DNA of 64,000 nucleotides from Pedobacter sp. Bi126 (GCF_918698245.1 NZ_CAKKMS010000002.1:496001-560000), one strand, 5' to 3'. Numbered from the stretch's first letter, positions 24,788-34,467 are shown. Translations and numbers: made by a program. Notes: generated by a model not told the origin, from the sequence alone.

Positions 24788-26032
24788 TTATAGGCTTGCC
24801 AATTCCTGGGCAAATACATTTTCACTCAATTGCTCCTGTTTGTATATCTGTCTGCCTGTGTAAGCCACAAAAACAGATTCATCCAAAAGCAAGTCGCGGT
24901 TCTTAATTAAACTTTCTAGCTTAACTGTTCCAACCACATATTTATAGCTGTTTGCAGCATAACGTTCGCTGATGTTGTCAAATTCCAACAGTGTAATCAG
25001 ATCTTCATCTGCATAACGCAGGTAAATCTCCAATAAAATTTCTCCCGTATGTTTTACACCATTTTCTGAGTGGTATTTTTTGTACTCGTAACGGTAATCG
25101 TAACGCAAGGCCGCAATATCAGAAAGTACAGCAGCACCCGTAGGGTGGCCTCCAGCACCTTTACCATAGAAAAACTGTTTATCAGCAAAAGCCGCCTGAA
25201 CTGCAACTGCATTGTATTCATTTTCTACGTTGTAAAGGAAATCATCTTTAGCTACCAGTTTTGGCAGTACATAAGTTACAATATCTTTTGTATTCACTTT
25301 ACGTGCCGTAGGAACCAATTTAATTTTAAAGTTTTTCTCACGCGCATATTTAATGTCGTGCTTAGAAAGGTTCTGTATGCCAATGTTTAAAATGGCATCT
25401 GGATTTACAAATAAACCATATGCGTGTGCTGTAGCAATAGCCAGTTTATATTTTGGATCGTAGCCTCCCACATCCAAAATCGGGTCGGTTTCTGCGAAAC
25501 CTAAATCTTGTGCTTCTTTTAAAGCCGAGTCGTAACTTTGGTTCTCATTAAATATTTTCGACAAAATGTAATTAGATGAGCCATTAAAAATTCCACTCAA
25601 AGCATGGAATAATTCATTGTCGTAATACTCTTCCAGGTTACGGATAATTGGAATACTGCCGCAAACGGCTCCTTCGTACAATAAAGAAGTACCATGTTCT
25701 TGTTGTAAATCTACCAGCTCTTTTAAGTGCGTGGCGATCATTTTTTTATTGGCAGATACTACATTTTTACCGTTTTTTAATGCAGTGGTTACAATTTCGT
25801 AAGCAGCATCAGCATCATTAATTAATTCTACAATTGTATTGATCTCTGTATTGTTCAGTATTTCGTTGCGATCAGTGGTAAACAGATCTTTATTAAGGGT
25901 ACGCTTCTTTCTTGGGTCTTTTATTGCAATTTTAATGATCTCCAGATTCAGGTTCTGGCTTTGGATAATATCCAATAAACCTTGTCCTACAACACCGAAA
26001 CCAAATAAACCGATTTTTAAATTCTTACTCAT
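24788..26032 (-). CDS. hom: Homoserine dehydrogenase
   Basis: 414 residues. NAD(P)-binding loop GLFGFGVVGQG at 8-18, SANKKMIATH, the catalytic-domain motif EGAVCGSIPIIRNLEEYYD, and GIFNGSSNYILSKIF followed by AQDLGFAETDPILDVGGYD. The C-terminal ~90 residues look like an unusual extension rather than a standard ACT domain. It converts aspartate semialdehyde to homoserine for Met, Thr and Ile. Third gene of the metY-metX-hom operon, so its control by the SAM-I riboswitch 3 kb upstream is likely. A monofunctional enzyme, not fused to aspartate kinase. Confidence 0.93.
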   Translation of the reverse strand: MSKNLKIGLFGFGVVGQGLLDIIQSQNLNLEIIKIAIKDPRKKRTLNKDLFTTDRNEILNNTEINTIVELINDADAAYEIVTTALKNGKNVVSANKKMIATHLKELVDLQQEHGTSLLYEGAVCGSIPIIRNLEEYYDNELFHALSGIFNGSSNYILSKIFNENQSYDSALKEAQDLGFAETDPILDVGGYDPKYKLAIATAHAYGLFVNPDAILNIGIQNLSKHDIKYAREKNFKIKLVPTARKVNTKDIVTYVLPKLVAKDDFLYNVENEYNAVAVQAAFADKQFFYGKGAGGHPTGAAVLSDIAALRYDYRYEYKKYHSENGVKHTGEILLEIYLRYADEDLITLLEFDNISERYAANSYKYVVGTVKLESLIKNRDLLLDESVFVAYTGRQIYKQEQLSENVFAQELASL

Positions 26033-26163
26033 TTTTTTTAAGTGATTACACAGATAAATGGATTACACCGATATAGCTGTTCTTATTTTGTGATTTATTT
26101 TAAATTTTATTATGGTATCCGGTTTTTCACCTTCAACCTTTACACCCTCTACCTTCTACCTTT

Positions 26164-27261
26164 CTAAGCGGTATGCTGTAGTTTGATTATTTTTTTATTC
26201 CGGCTTTCCTTGATGAAGTTTCCAATTACCTTAGTCAAGGCATCTGTTTCGATTAAAAATCCATCGTGACCATAATCTGAGTGTAAGGCACTAAATTCCG
26301 CGCCTAGGATATGATCGGCCAGGTATTTTTGCTCCGATAAAGGAAACAAAACGTCATTTTCTATCCCGATTACCAAAGTATTTGCCGTAATTAATTTTAG
26401 TGCATCAGAAATGCTTTTGCGGTTACGGCCAACATTGTGGCTGTCCATGGCTTTGGTTAAATAATAATAACTGTAAGCGTTAAAGCGATTAATCAGTTTT
26501 TCTCCCTGATAGTTCTGATAAGAAGAGGATCTGAAATTGTCGGTTTTATCGTTTACGCTTTCTACCTGTGTACTGCCGTAAGCACTATAGGTTCTATAAC
26601 TTAAAAGTGCAATGCTACGGGCTGTTTTTAAACCTTTGCTGCCACCGTTGGGCTGGTTGGCATAAAAAGTTCTATCGGTAGTAATGGCCAAACGCTGACT
26701 TTCGTTAAATGCAATTCCCCATGGAGAATGTGTTGCATTAGTGGCAATCAGGATCAGGTTTTCGATTTTATTCGGCTCCGAAATGCTCCACTCAACAGCC
26801 TGTTGTCCGCCTAAAGAACCTCCAATTAATAATTTAATATAATCAATGCCTAAATGCGAAGCCAATAATTGGTGTGCTGATACTAAATCGCGGATGGTAA
26901 ACTGTGGAAACGAAAGGTAATAAGGTAAGCCTGTTACGGGGTTAGTACTTAATGGGTTTGTGCTACCGTAATGCGAGCCTAAAACATTAGCGCAAACGAT
27001 ATAATGCTCTTCAGGATTGAACAAAGCATTTTCACCGAACAAACCTTCCCACCATTCAAAAACATCAGCATTGGCGGTAAGTGCATGACAAACCCAAATC
27101 ACATTATCTTTATTTGCATTTAATTTGCCATAAGTTTGATAAGCAACTTGCAGGTTACGGATCTTTTTTCCGCTCTCTAATTTAAACTGTTTGTTATAAC
27201 TATATGTTGATGCAAAATTCCCTGAAGTAGATTTTACATTATCGTTTTTACTGTTATGCAT
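26164..27261 (-). CDS. metX: Homoserine O-acetyltransferase
   Basis: 365 residues, alpha/beta hydrolase. The nucleophile Ser149 lies in IGGSLGGQQAVEW. Other MetX hallmarks are WVCHALTANADVFEWW, LGSHYGSTNPLS, IENDVLFPLSEQ for the acidic residue and YGHDGFLIE for the His. It activates homoserine with acetyl-CoA for direct sulfhydrylation by MetY, encoded 38 bases upstream. Cytoplasmic. Because MetX family names alone do not separate acetyl- from succinyltransferases, the assignment to acetyl rests on the neighbouring O-acetylhomoserine sulfhydrylase. Confidence 0.94.
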   Translation of the reverse strand: MHNSKNDNVKSTSGNFASTYSYNKQFKLESGKKIRNLQVAYQTYGKLNANKDNVIWVCHALTANADVFEWWEGLFGENALFNPEEHYIVCANVLGSHYGSTNPLSTNPVTGLPYYLSFPQFTIRDLVSAHQLLASHLGIDYIKLLIGGSLGGQQAVEWSISEPNKIENLILIATNATHSPWGIAFNESQRLAITTDRTFYANQPNGGSKGLKTARSIALLSYRTYSAYGSTQVESVNDKTDNFRSSSYQNYQGEKLINRFNAYSYYYLTKAMDSHNVGRNRKSISDALKLITANTLVIGIENDVLFPLSEQKYLADHILGAEFSALHSDYGHDGFLIETDALTKVIGNFIKESRNKKIIKLQHTA

Positions 27262-27283
27262 TTTGTAATGTTGTTGTTGTTAA

Positions 27284-27298
27284 AAAGCCCCTAAGGGG
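27284..27298 (-). terminator. Weak attenuating hairpin between metY and metX
   Basis: On the minus strand, just after the metY stop, CCCC-TTA-GGGG is followed by CTTTTT. The stem is only 4-5 bp, so it would at most lower metX-hom expression relative to metY. Confidence 0.4.
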
Positions 27299-27299
27299 T

Positions 27300-28643
<1,344 letters not shown>

Positions 28644-28700
28644 TTAGTTGATGTGATTAGATAACAGAATTAGGATCATCCTAAAACCTAGCAGGGCGTA

Positions 28701-28716
28701 TCCCGGTTTCCCGGGA
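28701..28716 (-). promoter_or_regulatory. GAAA-tetraloop hairpin in metY leader
   Basis: On the minus strand TCCCGG-GAAA-CCGGGA is a perfect 6-bp GC-rich stem closed by a GNRA tetraloop, 69 bases before metY and after the small ORF stop. No T-run follows, so it is not a terminator; it could be a stability element or a tertiary docking hairpin. Confidence 0.55.
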
Positions 28717-28756
28717 CCTTCCAATTTGAAAGAAACAAAAAAGGAAGATTTTTAAA

Positions 28757-28885
28757 TTACTGTATGCAACAGCACATACAAGTAAACGCACGCATATCAC
28801 AACTAATAAAAAAAATAGAAGTTTGTTCTACCTTTTTAAGGTTTGCACTGGGCTCGCTTAGCGATTGAAGATTTAATGTTTTCAT
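28757..28885 (-). CDS. 42-residue Cys/Met-rich leader ORF between SAM-I riboswitch and metY
   Basis: A reading frame of 43 codons starts at ATG 28885, only 10 bases after the 3' strand of riboswitch helix P1, and stops with TAA at 28757. The product starts MKTLNLQSLSEPSANLKKV and ends SCDMRAFTCMCCCIQ: five Cys and two Met fall within the last 14 residues, while the first 28 have no Cys. It lies on the transcript of the methionine operon. Crowding of Cys and Met codons before the stop is what a leader peptide sensing sulfur amino acids would show. It could also be a small metal- or thiol-binding protein. There is no Shine-Dalgarno sequence, as usual here. Coding status is inferred from position and composition. 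Confidence 0.55.
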   Translation of the reverse strand: MKTLNLQSLSEPSANLKKVEQTSIFFISCDMRAFTCMCCCIQ

Positions 28886-28895
28886 CAGTTCTAAT

Positions 28896-29000
28896 TTATA
28901 TCTCCAAATAACACCATGTTATCCGGTCAGGAATTGGCACCTTCTCTTTCTGAGGGTTGCCAGTGGGTCATCGAGCCAGTCTCTCGCCACTTCTTTATAA
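28896..29000 (-). promoter_or_regulatory. SAM-I (S-box) riboswitch
   Basis: The minus strand reads TTATAAAGAAGTGGCGAGAG, then ACTGGCTCGATGACCCACTG, then GCAACC, GGTGCCAATTCC and GGAGATATAA. These are the conserved S-box blocks (GAGAGxxUGGC, UGAxxCCxxGCAACC, GGUGCxAxUUCC), and the first and last segments pair as P1. The aptamer lies ~265 bases before metY. No standard terminator directly follows P1; instead a small ORF begins. Binding SAM would be expected to lower metY-metX-hom expression. Confidence 0.93.
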
Positions 29001-29182
29001 ATCAACCCGTGAAGATTGACTTTTATTTAGCTATCTGCCAAATAATATTCCAAATGTCTGAATTTAATTTTAATCCACAAAATAAAATTTTGAAATTACA
29101 TTAACTCGCTGAAAATGAATTGCGTATTTTTATGATGCAATGACAATCTGAAACTTTAATACTGAATTAACGCTTAAAATTC

Positions 29183-29190
29183 TAAGTTTG
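29183..29190 (+). promoter_or_regulatory. -7 promoter box of gene at 29212
   Basis: TAAGTTTG matches TAnnTTTG, 22 bases before the ATG at 29212, with CTTTAAT about 25-30 bases upstream. It overlaps the alternative TTG start at 29188, supporting the ATG. Confidence 0.55.
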
Positions 29191-29211
29191 TGGTACCTAT
29201 CTAAATTAATT

Positions 29212-30228
29212 ATGATGAAAAATACAAAATCCCTATGTTTAGGCCTGTTGTTTACTATCGCAGGTTTAAATAATGTAAACGCTCAATTTGGAGGCTTAAA
29301 AGATAAATTATTAAAAGTGGGCACTGCCCAGGGCGCGAAAGCTTTAGGCGTAGACAAATTTTTAAAACAACCTGCTGCTATTACCACTAATTTTGAAGAC
29401 GTAAATAGAGAGGGCGAAAAGCTGCCTGATTTTATTAATTCATTAAATTTAAAAGCCCAGCCCTTGTATTTACTGCCTAAAAATCCAGATGGTGGTTTTG
29501 TGCTTTGCGAGGGGCTTTATGAAATGACCAATAAAAGTTATTGTCTAAAAGCCGGAACTTTCGCCCCATCAAAGGGTGATGGTTACATGTTTGCACCCGT
29601 TTTAGGCCCTAAAGAAGAAATTGTGGTTGCTATACTGAAAAGCGCTGAGAAACATCCTGATGTAGATCAACACGATATTCAGGCATTATTATGGACTATT
29701 ATTGCAAGAACAAAATTTGCTGATTTTAATGGACAGGTTAAAGTAACTGCCATTAAATTGTTAACGCCAAAACAACTTACACAATTAGAAGGTGGTGCTT
29801 TAGGTGTTTTGCCTTTCGATGTAATGGAGAAGGCTAAAGACCAGCTGCCGTCAGGGGTGAGAGCTGTTTTTGAAGCAGAAAATAATATCCGTCAACTGGT
29901 GTCGTCTGGAAATTATACTTATGCCGATATGGAAAAATATGCAATTATAGCGGGTATGGCGCCACCAAGAAGCGATGTGCCAAGTGGTATCTGGACCAAA
30001 CACCCTGATGGTTATTATGTGCGTTATTTTCCTTCTGGTTATTCGATTACAAAGGTACAGGTTTATGTACCTAAAGAATTATTAGCCGGTGGTACAAAAT
30101 TAATATATGATGCTGCTGGTGACATTGCCTGCCCGGCTAATACAGGTTCGCAACGTCTGGCACAAACAAATGAGCCATTAGAAGCAAATTATTCACTTAA
30201 ATTGACTACGATTTGTAATCCGAAATAG
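29212..30228 (+). CDS. Secreted protein of unknown function
   Basis: 338 residues from ATG 29212 (a second ATG follows at once). The signal peptide is SLCLGLLFTIAGLNNVNA, cut before QFGG. I do not recognise a domain. Notable segments are ENRxGEKLPD-like VNREGEKLPDFINSLNLKAQ, KAGTFAPSKGDGYMFAPVLG, and a C-terminal part with YVRYFPSGYSITKVQVYVP that looks beta-rich. The middle (LLWTIIARTKFADFNGQVKV, KLLTPKQLTQLEGGALGVLP) is helical. It stands alone between the methionine operon leader, on the other strand, and a palindromic repeat. Predicted periplasmic or extracellular. Confidence 0.75.
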   Translation: MMKNTKSLCLGLLFTIAGLNNVNAQFGGLKDKLLKVGTAQGAKALGVDKFLKQPAAITTNFEDVNREGEKLPDFINSLNLKAQPLYLLPKNPDGGFVLCEGLYEMTNKSYCLKAGTFAPSKGDGYMFAPVLGPKEEIVVAILKSAEKHPDVDQHDIQALLWTIIARTKFADFNGQVKVTAIKLLTPKQLTQLEGGALGVLPFDVMEKAKDQLPSGVRAVFEAENNIRQLVSSGNYTYADMEKYAIIAGMAPPRSDVPSGIWTKHPDGYYVRYFPSGYSITKVQVYVPKELLAGGTKLIYDAAGDIACPANTGSQRLAQTNEPLEANYSLKLTTICNPK

Positions 30229-30245
30229 ATTTCAAAACAAATATT

Positions 30246-30346
30246 CGTCATTGCGAGAAGGAACGACGAAGCAATCTTAAAGCGCACGATAGTAGCGATC
30301 GTTGTAAGATTGCTTCGTCGGCTGAAAAAGCCTTCTCGCAATGACG
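30246..30346. repeat. Palindromic repeat, family A (cgtcattgcgag)
   Basis: Left arm CGTCATTGCGAGAAGGAACG then ACGAAGCAATCTT; right arm AAGATTGCTTCGTCGG through TTCTCGCAATGACG. It ends in TTTTTT just before the stop of the convergent gene at 30353, so it probably doubles as a terminator for both genes. Confidence 0.88.
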
Positions 30347-30352
30347 ATTTTT

Positions 30353-31468
30353 TTAACCCAGTGCCTGCGCCAAATCGGCTATAATATCGTCTACATGCTC
30401 TAAGCCTACAGAAATACGGAGTAAATTTTTTGGTGTTTTACTATCGGGGCCTTCTACCGAATAACGATGTTCGATTAAACTCTCTACACCTCCTAAACTG
30501 GTCGCTTGTGCAAATAACTGAACCTTATTTGCCACTTTGTGAGCCGCTTCAACATCTCCCTTAACCAGGAACGACATCATTCCACCAAAATCTTTCATTT
30601 GTTTCTTTGCAATTTCGTGCTGAGGGTGACTTTCCAAACCCGGATAAAAAACAGCTTCAACATTCTGATGTTTGTTTAAATAGTCGGCTATGATTTTTCC
30701 ATTTTCACAGTGGCCTTTCATGCGATAAGCCAGTGTTTTAATGCTTCTGGTTAACAGAAAACAATCAAAGGGAGAAGGCACCGCTCCACCCGTTTGCTGA
30801 ATGTTTTTGATTTTCTCCCACAACTCATCTTTTTTCGCCGTTACCAGAATTCCGCCAAGTACATCGCTATGGCCACCCAGGTATTTGGTACTGCTATGCA
30901 TCACAATATCAGCACCCAGTAAAATCGGGTTTTGTAAAATAGGCGAAGCAAAGGTGCTGTCGCAGGCCATTGTAATGTTTTTAGCTTTAGCTATTTTGGC
31001 AATTTGTTCGATATCGGTAATCTTTAATAATGGATTAGATGGGGTTTCGGTCCAGATCAATTTGGTGTTAGGTTTGATGCTCGATTTTATCAGATTTAAA
31101 TCAGTCTGATCAATAAAATCAAATTCCAAACTATCGTTAAAAATCGTAAGAAGCTGTTTTTTAATACCCCAATACATATCATCAGGCGCAATAATGTGGC
31201 TGCCAGGTTTCAAAGCCTGAAACAAAACCATACCACAGGTATTGCCCGAAGAAAAAGCAGCAGCATCTTCGCCATATTCTAATTTGGCTACAGTGTTTTC
31301 TAAAGCAGACCGGTTTGGATTGCTTACCCTGCTATACATATGCCCTCCGGGATAACCTCCATCTTCGTCGCGAAAAAAAGTTGTCGATAGATTAATAGGT
31401 AGGGTAACATCGCCGGTAATGCTTTTTACAAGATTAGAAGCGTGAATAGCAAGGGTTTCGGGTTTCAT
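30353..31468 (-). CDS. Cys/Met-metabolism PLP enzyme (cystathionine gamma-synthase/lyase type)
   Basis: 371 residues. Motifs: MKPETLAIHA, MYSRVSNPNRSALENTVAKL, ACDSTFASPILQNPILLGAD and MHSSTKYLGGHSDVLGGILV with PLP-binding Lys195, plus SLGGVESLIEHR near the C-terminus. These fix the gamma-synthase/gamma-lyase family, but sequence alone does not separate cystathionine gamma-synthase, gamma-lyase and methionine gamma-lyase. Since homocysteine can be made directly by MetY 3 kb away, a lyase or reverse-transsulfuration role is as likely as synthesis. Cytoplasmic; single gene. Confidence 0.88.
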   Translation of the reverse strand: MKPETLAIHASNLVKSITGDVTLPINLSTTFFRDEDGGYPGGHMYSRVSNPNRSALENTVAKLEYGEDAAAFSSGNTCGMVLFQALKPGSHIIAPDDMYWGIKKQLLTIFNDSLEFDFIDQTDLNLIKSSIKPNTKLIWTETPSNPLLKITDIEQIAKIAKAKNITMACDSTFASPILQNPILLGADIVMHSSTKYLGGHSDVLGGILVTAKKDELWEKIKNIQQTGGAVPSPFDCFLLTRSIKTLAYRMKGHCENGKIIADYLNKHQNVEAVFYPGLESHPQHEIAKKQMKDFGGMMSFLVKGDVEAAHKVANKVQLFAQATSLGGVESLIEHRYSVEGPDSKTPKNLLRISVGLEHVDDIIADLAQALG

Positions 31469-31590
31469 GATAATTGATTTTGATCGAAGTGATATGGTGA
31501 TGCAATTTAATAATTTGGCGCTAATTTAAGGTTCGTAATGGTTTTGGCAAGATTTATGTAACAAGTTTGACGAAATTAAATTAAACAAAA

Positions 31591-32085
31591 ATGAAAAGAT
31601 TATTTATAGCTATCGCAATAGCATGTTCTACTTTAGTAATGTTACAAAGTTGTAATACTGCAAAAAGAGTAACTGCAGGTGTAACAGGTAGCAGAGGTAC
31701 AGTTGTGCGCGAATGGGTAGTGAGTAATGTAGCTTTAGAAGGATTACCTGATGGCGCTGTTCAAGGTTTATTTGGAGAGAAATCTTACAAATGTTTTCAG
31801 GGAAGTACATGGAACTTAACCAATAGCGGTAATGGTTCTTACACGTTACCAGCATCAAGTGCTTGTGGTTCGGTAATGCAGACTATTTTCTGGTCGGCAG
31901 CACCTAAAGATCAAACCTTTCAGTTTAAGAAAATATTTGAAGGGGATAAAGCTAAAAACGTAACAGAAGGTTACCGTTTAGTATTAACTGATCTTTCCAG
32001 CACACAAATGATCTTGAAATCGCCGATTGAATTTGGTGGTAAAACTGCAAACATCGTTTTAACGTTTGTACCTGCAGCAAGATAG
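31591..32085 (+). CDS. Lipocalin-like lipoprotein (hypothetical)
   Basis: 164 residues. Lipobox VMLQSC marks Cys21. The mature part has REWVVSNVALEGLPDGAVQG, CFQGSTWNLTNSGNGSYTLP and IFWSAAPKDQTFQFKKIFEG, repeating short beta-strand units with a 'GSTW' like small lipocalin-like lipoproteins of Bacteroidota. Two further Cys (C70 and C91 region) may form a disulfide. Predicted outer-membrane or periplasmic anchor. Followed by a good terminator. Ligand unknown. Confidence 0.8.
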   Translation: MKRLFIAIAIACSTLVMLQSCNTAKRVTAGVTGSRGTVVREWVVSNVALEGLPDGAVQGLFGEKSYKCFQGSTWNLTNSGNGSYTLPASSACGSVMQTIFWSAAPKDQTFQFKKIFEGDKAKNVTEGYRLVLTDLSSTQMILKSPIEFGGKTANIVLTFVPAAR

Positions 32086-32119
32086 TTAGCTAAAAAATAT
32101 CAACCTGTGAAAAACATAT

Positions 32120-32149
32120 AAAGCACTTCTGAAAAGAGGTGCTTTTTTT
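32120..32149 (+). terminator. Intrinsic terminator after lipoprotein gene
   Basis: AGCACTTCT-GAAA-AGAGGTGCT with one G-T wobble, closed by a GAAA tetraloop, then TTTTTTTG. Confidence 0.9.
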
Positions 32150-32169
32150 GTTTGCCATCTTTTAGGATT

Positions 32170-32430
32170 GCCACGGAAACACGGATTTACACGGAGTTTC
32201 TTAGACTCTTTTATAGTAGGTTTTAACCACAGATAACACAGATATAAATTAGAATCAGGTTTTGTCTTACATATCTGGCCGTCAAGCGGGGTAACATCAG
32301 TTTATACGGAAGTTTGACAGTTATTTTTCCGTGACTTCCGTGTTTCTGTGGCTAATATTAACGCCTACAGCTAAGCTCACTTAAAAAAGCAATCAATATC
32401 TGTATTTATCTGTGTTCATTTGTGGTTAAT
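32170..32430. repeat. Two interleaved inverted repeats, family C
   Basis: Pair 1: CCACGGAAACACGG (32171) with TCCGTGTTTCTGTGGC (ends near 32352). Pair 2: AACCACAGATAACACAGATA (32225) with TTATCTGTGTTCATTTGTGG (ends near 32427). The arms alternate 1-2-1'-2', so both hairpins cannot form as nested helices. This explains most of the gap between 32086 and the mqnE start. Confidence 0.65.
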
Positions 32431-32498
32431 AATCAAGGACAACATTCAAAAATCGCGGTTTGTTACAAGAAAATGATTTTCAAATCGCCTCATTATTG

Positions 32499-32506
32499 TA
32501 TTTTTG
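32499..32506 (+). promoter_or_regulatory. -7 promoter box of mqnE
   Basis: TATTTTTG matches TAnnTTTG, 18 bases before the ATG at 32524. It lies inside the longer open frame, arguing for the ATG start. Confidence 0.5.
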
Positions 32507-32523
32507 TTCAAAATAAATCAGGA

Positions 32524-33717
32524 ATGAACACAACTGAGCAAGTTGAAAAAATATTAGCTGATACCAATTTATCAACTGAATTACAAAACATAGCACACAA
32601 AGTCCTTCATGGAGAACGTATTACCTTTGATGAAGGCGTTTATTTGTACGAACATGCAGAACTGGGTTACCTTGGTGTTCTGGCAAATTTTATCCGCGAA
32701 CAAAAACACGGTGATAAAACTTATTTCAACCGGAACTTCCATTTAGAACCTACCAATCTATGCGTTTACGACTGCAAATTTTGCTCGTACTCCCGTTTAA
32801 TTAAACAAAAAGAAGAAGGCTGGGCCTTAACGATGGAGCAGATGCTCGATATCGTTAAAAAATATGATGGCGAACCTGTAACAGAAGTGCATATTGTAGG
32901 TGGGGTACTTCCTCAATACGATGTGGCCTTTTATTCTGCTTTATTTACCGCTATTAAACAGCACCGCCCTGATTTGCACGTGAAGGCATTAACGCCTGTG
33001 GAGTACCATTATATCTTTAAGAAAGCCAAAATCGACTACGCAACGGGTATGCGTTTGATGAAAGAGGCCGGACTAGAATCAATACCAGGTGGAGGGGCAG
33101 AGATTTTTCACCCTGAAATCAGAGAGCAGATTGCTAAAGATAAATGTACTGGTCAGCAATGGCTTGATATTCACGAAGAATGGCACAAACTTGGTATGCG
33201 TAGTAATGCGACCATGCTTTATGGTCATATCGAAAAATATTGGCACCGGGTAGATCATATGGAGAAATTACGTGAATTGCAGGATCGCACAGGTGGTTTT
33301 CAGACTTTTATTCCGCTAAAATTCAGAAATCAACATAATCAGATGAGCAATGTGCCTGAAACTTCAGTGATTGAAGACTTAAGGAATTATGCCATCGCCC
33401 GTATTTACATGGACAATTTCGATCATATTAAAGCCTATTGGGCAATGATCAGTCGTGAAACAGCTCAGTTATCCTTAAATTATGGTGTTGATGATATAGA
33501 CGGAACCTTGGATGATACCACAAAAATATATTCAATGGCCGGAGCCGAAGAGCAAACACCCGCAATGAGCACCAAAGAGCTGGTGAATCTGATTAAACAA
33601 GTGGGCAGAAAAGCAATAGAACGCGATACTTTATATAATGTGGTTACCGATTTCGAGCACGTCGTTTTCGAAGAAGAAAAGAAACCTCAATATTATAAGC
33701 TACCCGTTGTTAATTAA
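32524..33717 (+). CDS. mqnE: Aminofutalosine synthase MqnE, radical SAM
   Basis: 397 residues from ATG 32524; the 34-codon open extension upstream contains the promoter and is left out. The radical SAM motif is C80-x3-C84-x2-C87 (CVYDCKFCSYSR). IVGGVLPQYDVAFYSALFTA, GGGAEIFHPEIREQI, SNATMLYGHIEKYWHRVDH and GGFQTFIPLKF distinguish MqnE from its paralog MqnC. It joins 3-enolpyruvylbenzoate and SAM to give aminofutalosine in menaquinone synthesis. The next two genes are a histidine phosphatase and mqnA, which makes the MqnE substrate. Confidence 0.93.
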   Translation: MNTTEQVEKILADTNLSTELQNIAHKVLHGERITFDEGVYLYEHAELGYLGVLANFIREQKHGDKTYFNRNFHLEPTNLCVYDCKFCSYSRLIKQKEEGWALTMEQMLDIVKKYDGEPVTEVHIVGGVLPQYDVAFYSALFTAIKQHRPDLHVKALTPVEYHYIFKKAKIDYATGMRLMKEAGLESIPGGGAEIFHPEIREQIAKDKCTGQQWLDIHEEWHKLGMRSNATMLYGHIEKYWHRVDHMEKLRELQDRTGGFQTFIPLKFRNQHNQMSNVPETSVIEDLRNYAIARIYMDNFDHIKAYWAMISRETAQLSLNYGVDDIDGTLDDTTKIYSMAGAEEQTPAMSTKELVNLIKQVGRKAIERDTLYNVVTDFEHVVFEEEKKPQYYKLPVVN

Positions 33718-33722
33718 TAATC

Positions 33723-33839
33723 GAATGAAAGAATGAGAGATTGAGTGAATGTGATAGGCAACTCGGTATTTGATCATTCAAAACTCAATCATTCAATAAT
33801 TAAACAATCAATAACTCAATCATTCAAAATTCAATCATT
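33723..33839. repeat. Dispersed 'aatcattcaa' repeat, family B
   Basis: GAATGAAAGAATGAGAGATT on the left faces several copies of CAATCATTCAA on the right (CTCAATCATTCAATAATT, ACTCAATCATTCAAAATT). It fills the mqnE-phosphatase gap. The same right-hand block occurs at 45270-45300. Confidence 0.7.
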
Positions 33840-33843
33840 ATTG

Positions 33844-34467
33844 ATGAAGGAAATATACATTATACGCCACGGCGAAACGGAACTTAACAGACAAGGCATA
33901 GTACAGGGCAGAGGTATAAATTCTGACTTAAATGATTTAGGTAGGGCGCAGGCAGAAGCTTTTTACCAAACCTATAAAAATGTACCTTTTGATAAGATTT
34001 ATACTTCGGATTTAAAACGTACCTGGCAAACCGTCCAGAAGTTTATTGATTTGGGATTACCCTGGGAAAAACTTTCGGGCTTAGACGAATTGGCCTGGGG
34101 CGTTTGGGAAGGAAAACCGAATACAGAAGATGCACGTGATGCATTCCGTGAGATGCTGCAGAGCTGGCAGGATGGTGATTATACAGCACATTTCGAGGGT
34201 GGCGAGAGCGTTCAGGATGTTTACGAACGCTTAAAACAGCCGATGGAAGTTTTGATGAGCAGACCTGAAGAAAAAACAGTTTTACTTTGCATGCATGGTA
34301 GAGCGATGCGCGTTTTCTTGTGTTTATTGTTAGGCAAACCGCTGAGCGAAATGACTGAGTTTCCACATCAAAATACGGTGCTTTACAAAATGGGATTCGA
34401 AGATGGAAAATTTACGGTTCTTGAGTTTAACAGTGCCCTTCATTTAGACGGTTTAGTAATTGAATAA
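33844..34467 (+). CDS. Histidine phosphatase family protein (phosphoglycerate-mutase-like)
   Basis: 207 residues from ATG 33844 (MKEIYIIRHGETELNRQGIV); the longer open frame upstream is repeat DNA. RHG at 8-10 holds the phospho-accepting His, DKIYTSDLKRTWQT the second Arg, FEGGESVQDVYERLKQP and CMHGRAMRVFLCLLLG the C-terminal His. The family covers mutases, CobC-like phosphatases and broad phosphatases. Lying between mqnE and mqnA it could act on a phosphorylated intermediate or side product, but no such step is known in the futalosine route. Confidence 0.88.
   Translation: MKEIYIIRHGETELNRQGIVQGRGINSDLNDLGRAQAEAFYQTYKNVPFDKIYTSDLKRTWQTVQKFIDLGLPWEKLSGLDELAWGVWEGKPNTEDARDAFREMLQSWQDGDYTAHFEGGESVQDVYERLKQPMEVLMSRPEEKTVLLCMHGRAMRVFLCLLLGKPLSEMTEFPHQNTVLYKMGFEDGKFTVLEFNSALHLDGLVIE

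Noticed and set aside
28916..29104. 62-codon plus-strand frame over the SAM riboswitch
   Set aside because: It is antisense to the conserved aptamer and starts inside it; no promoter or family support.
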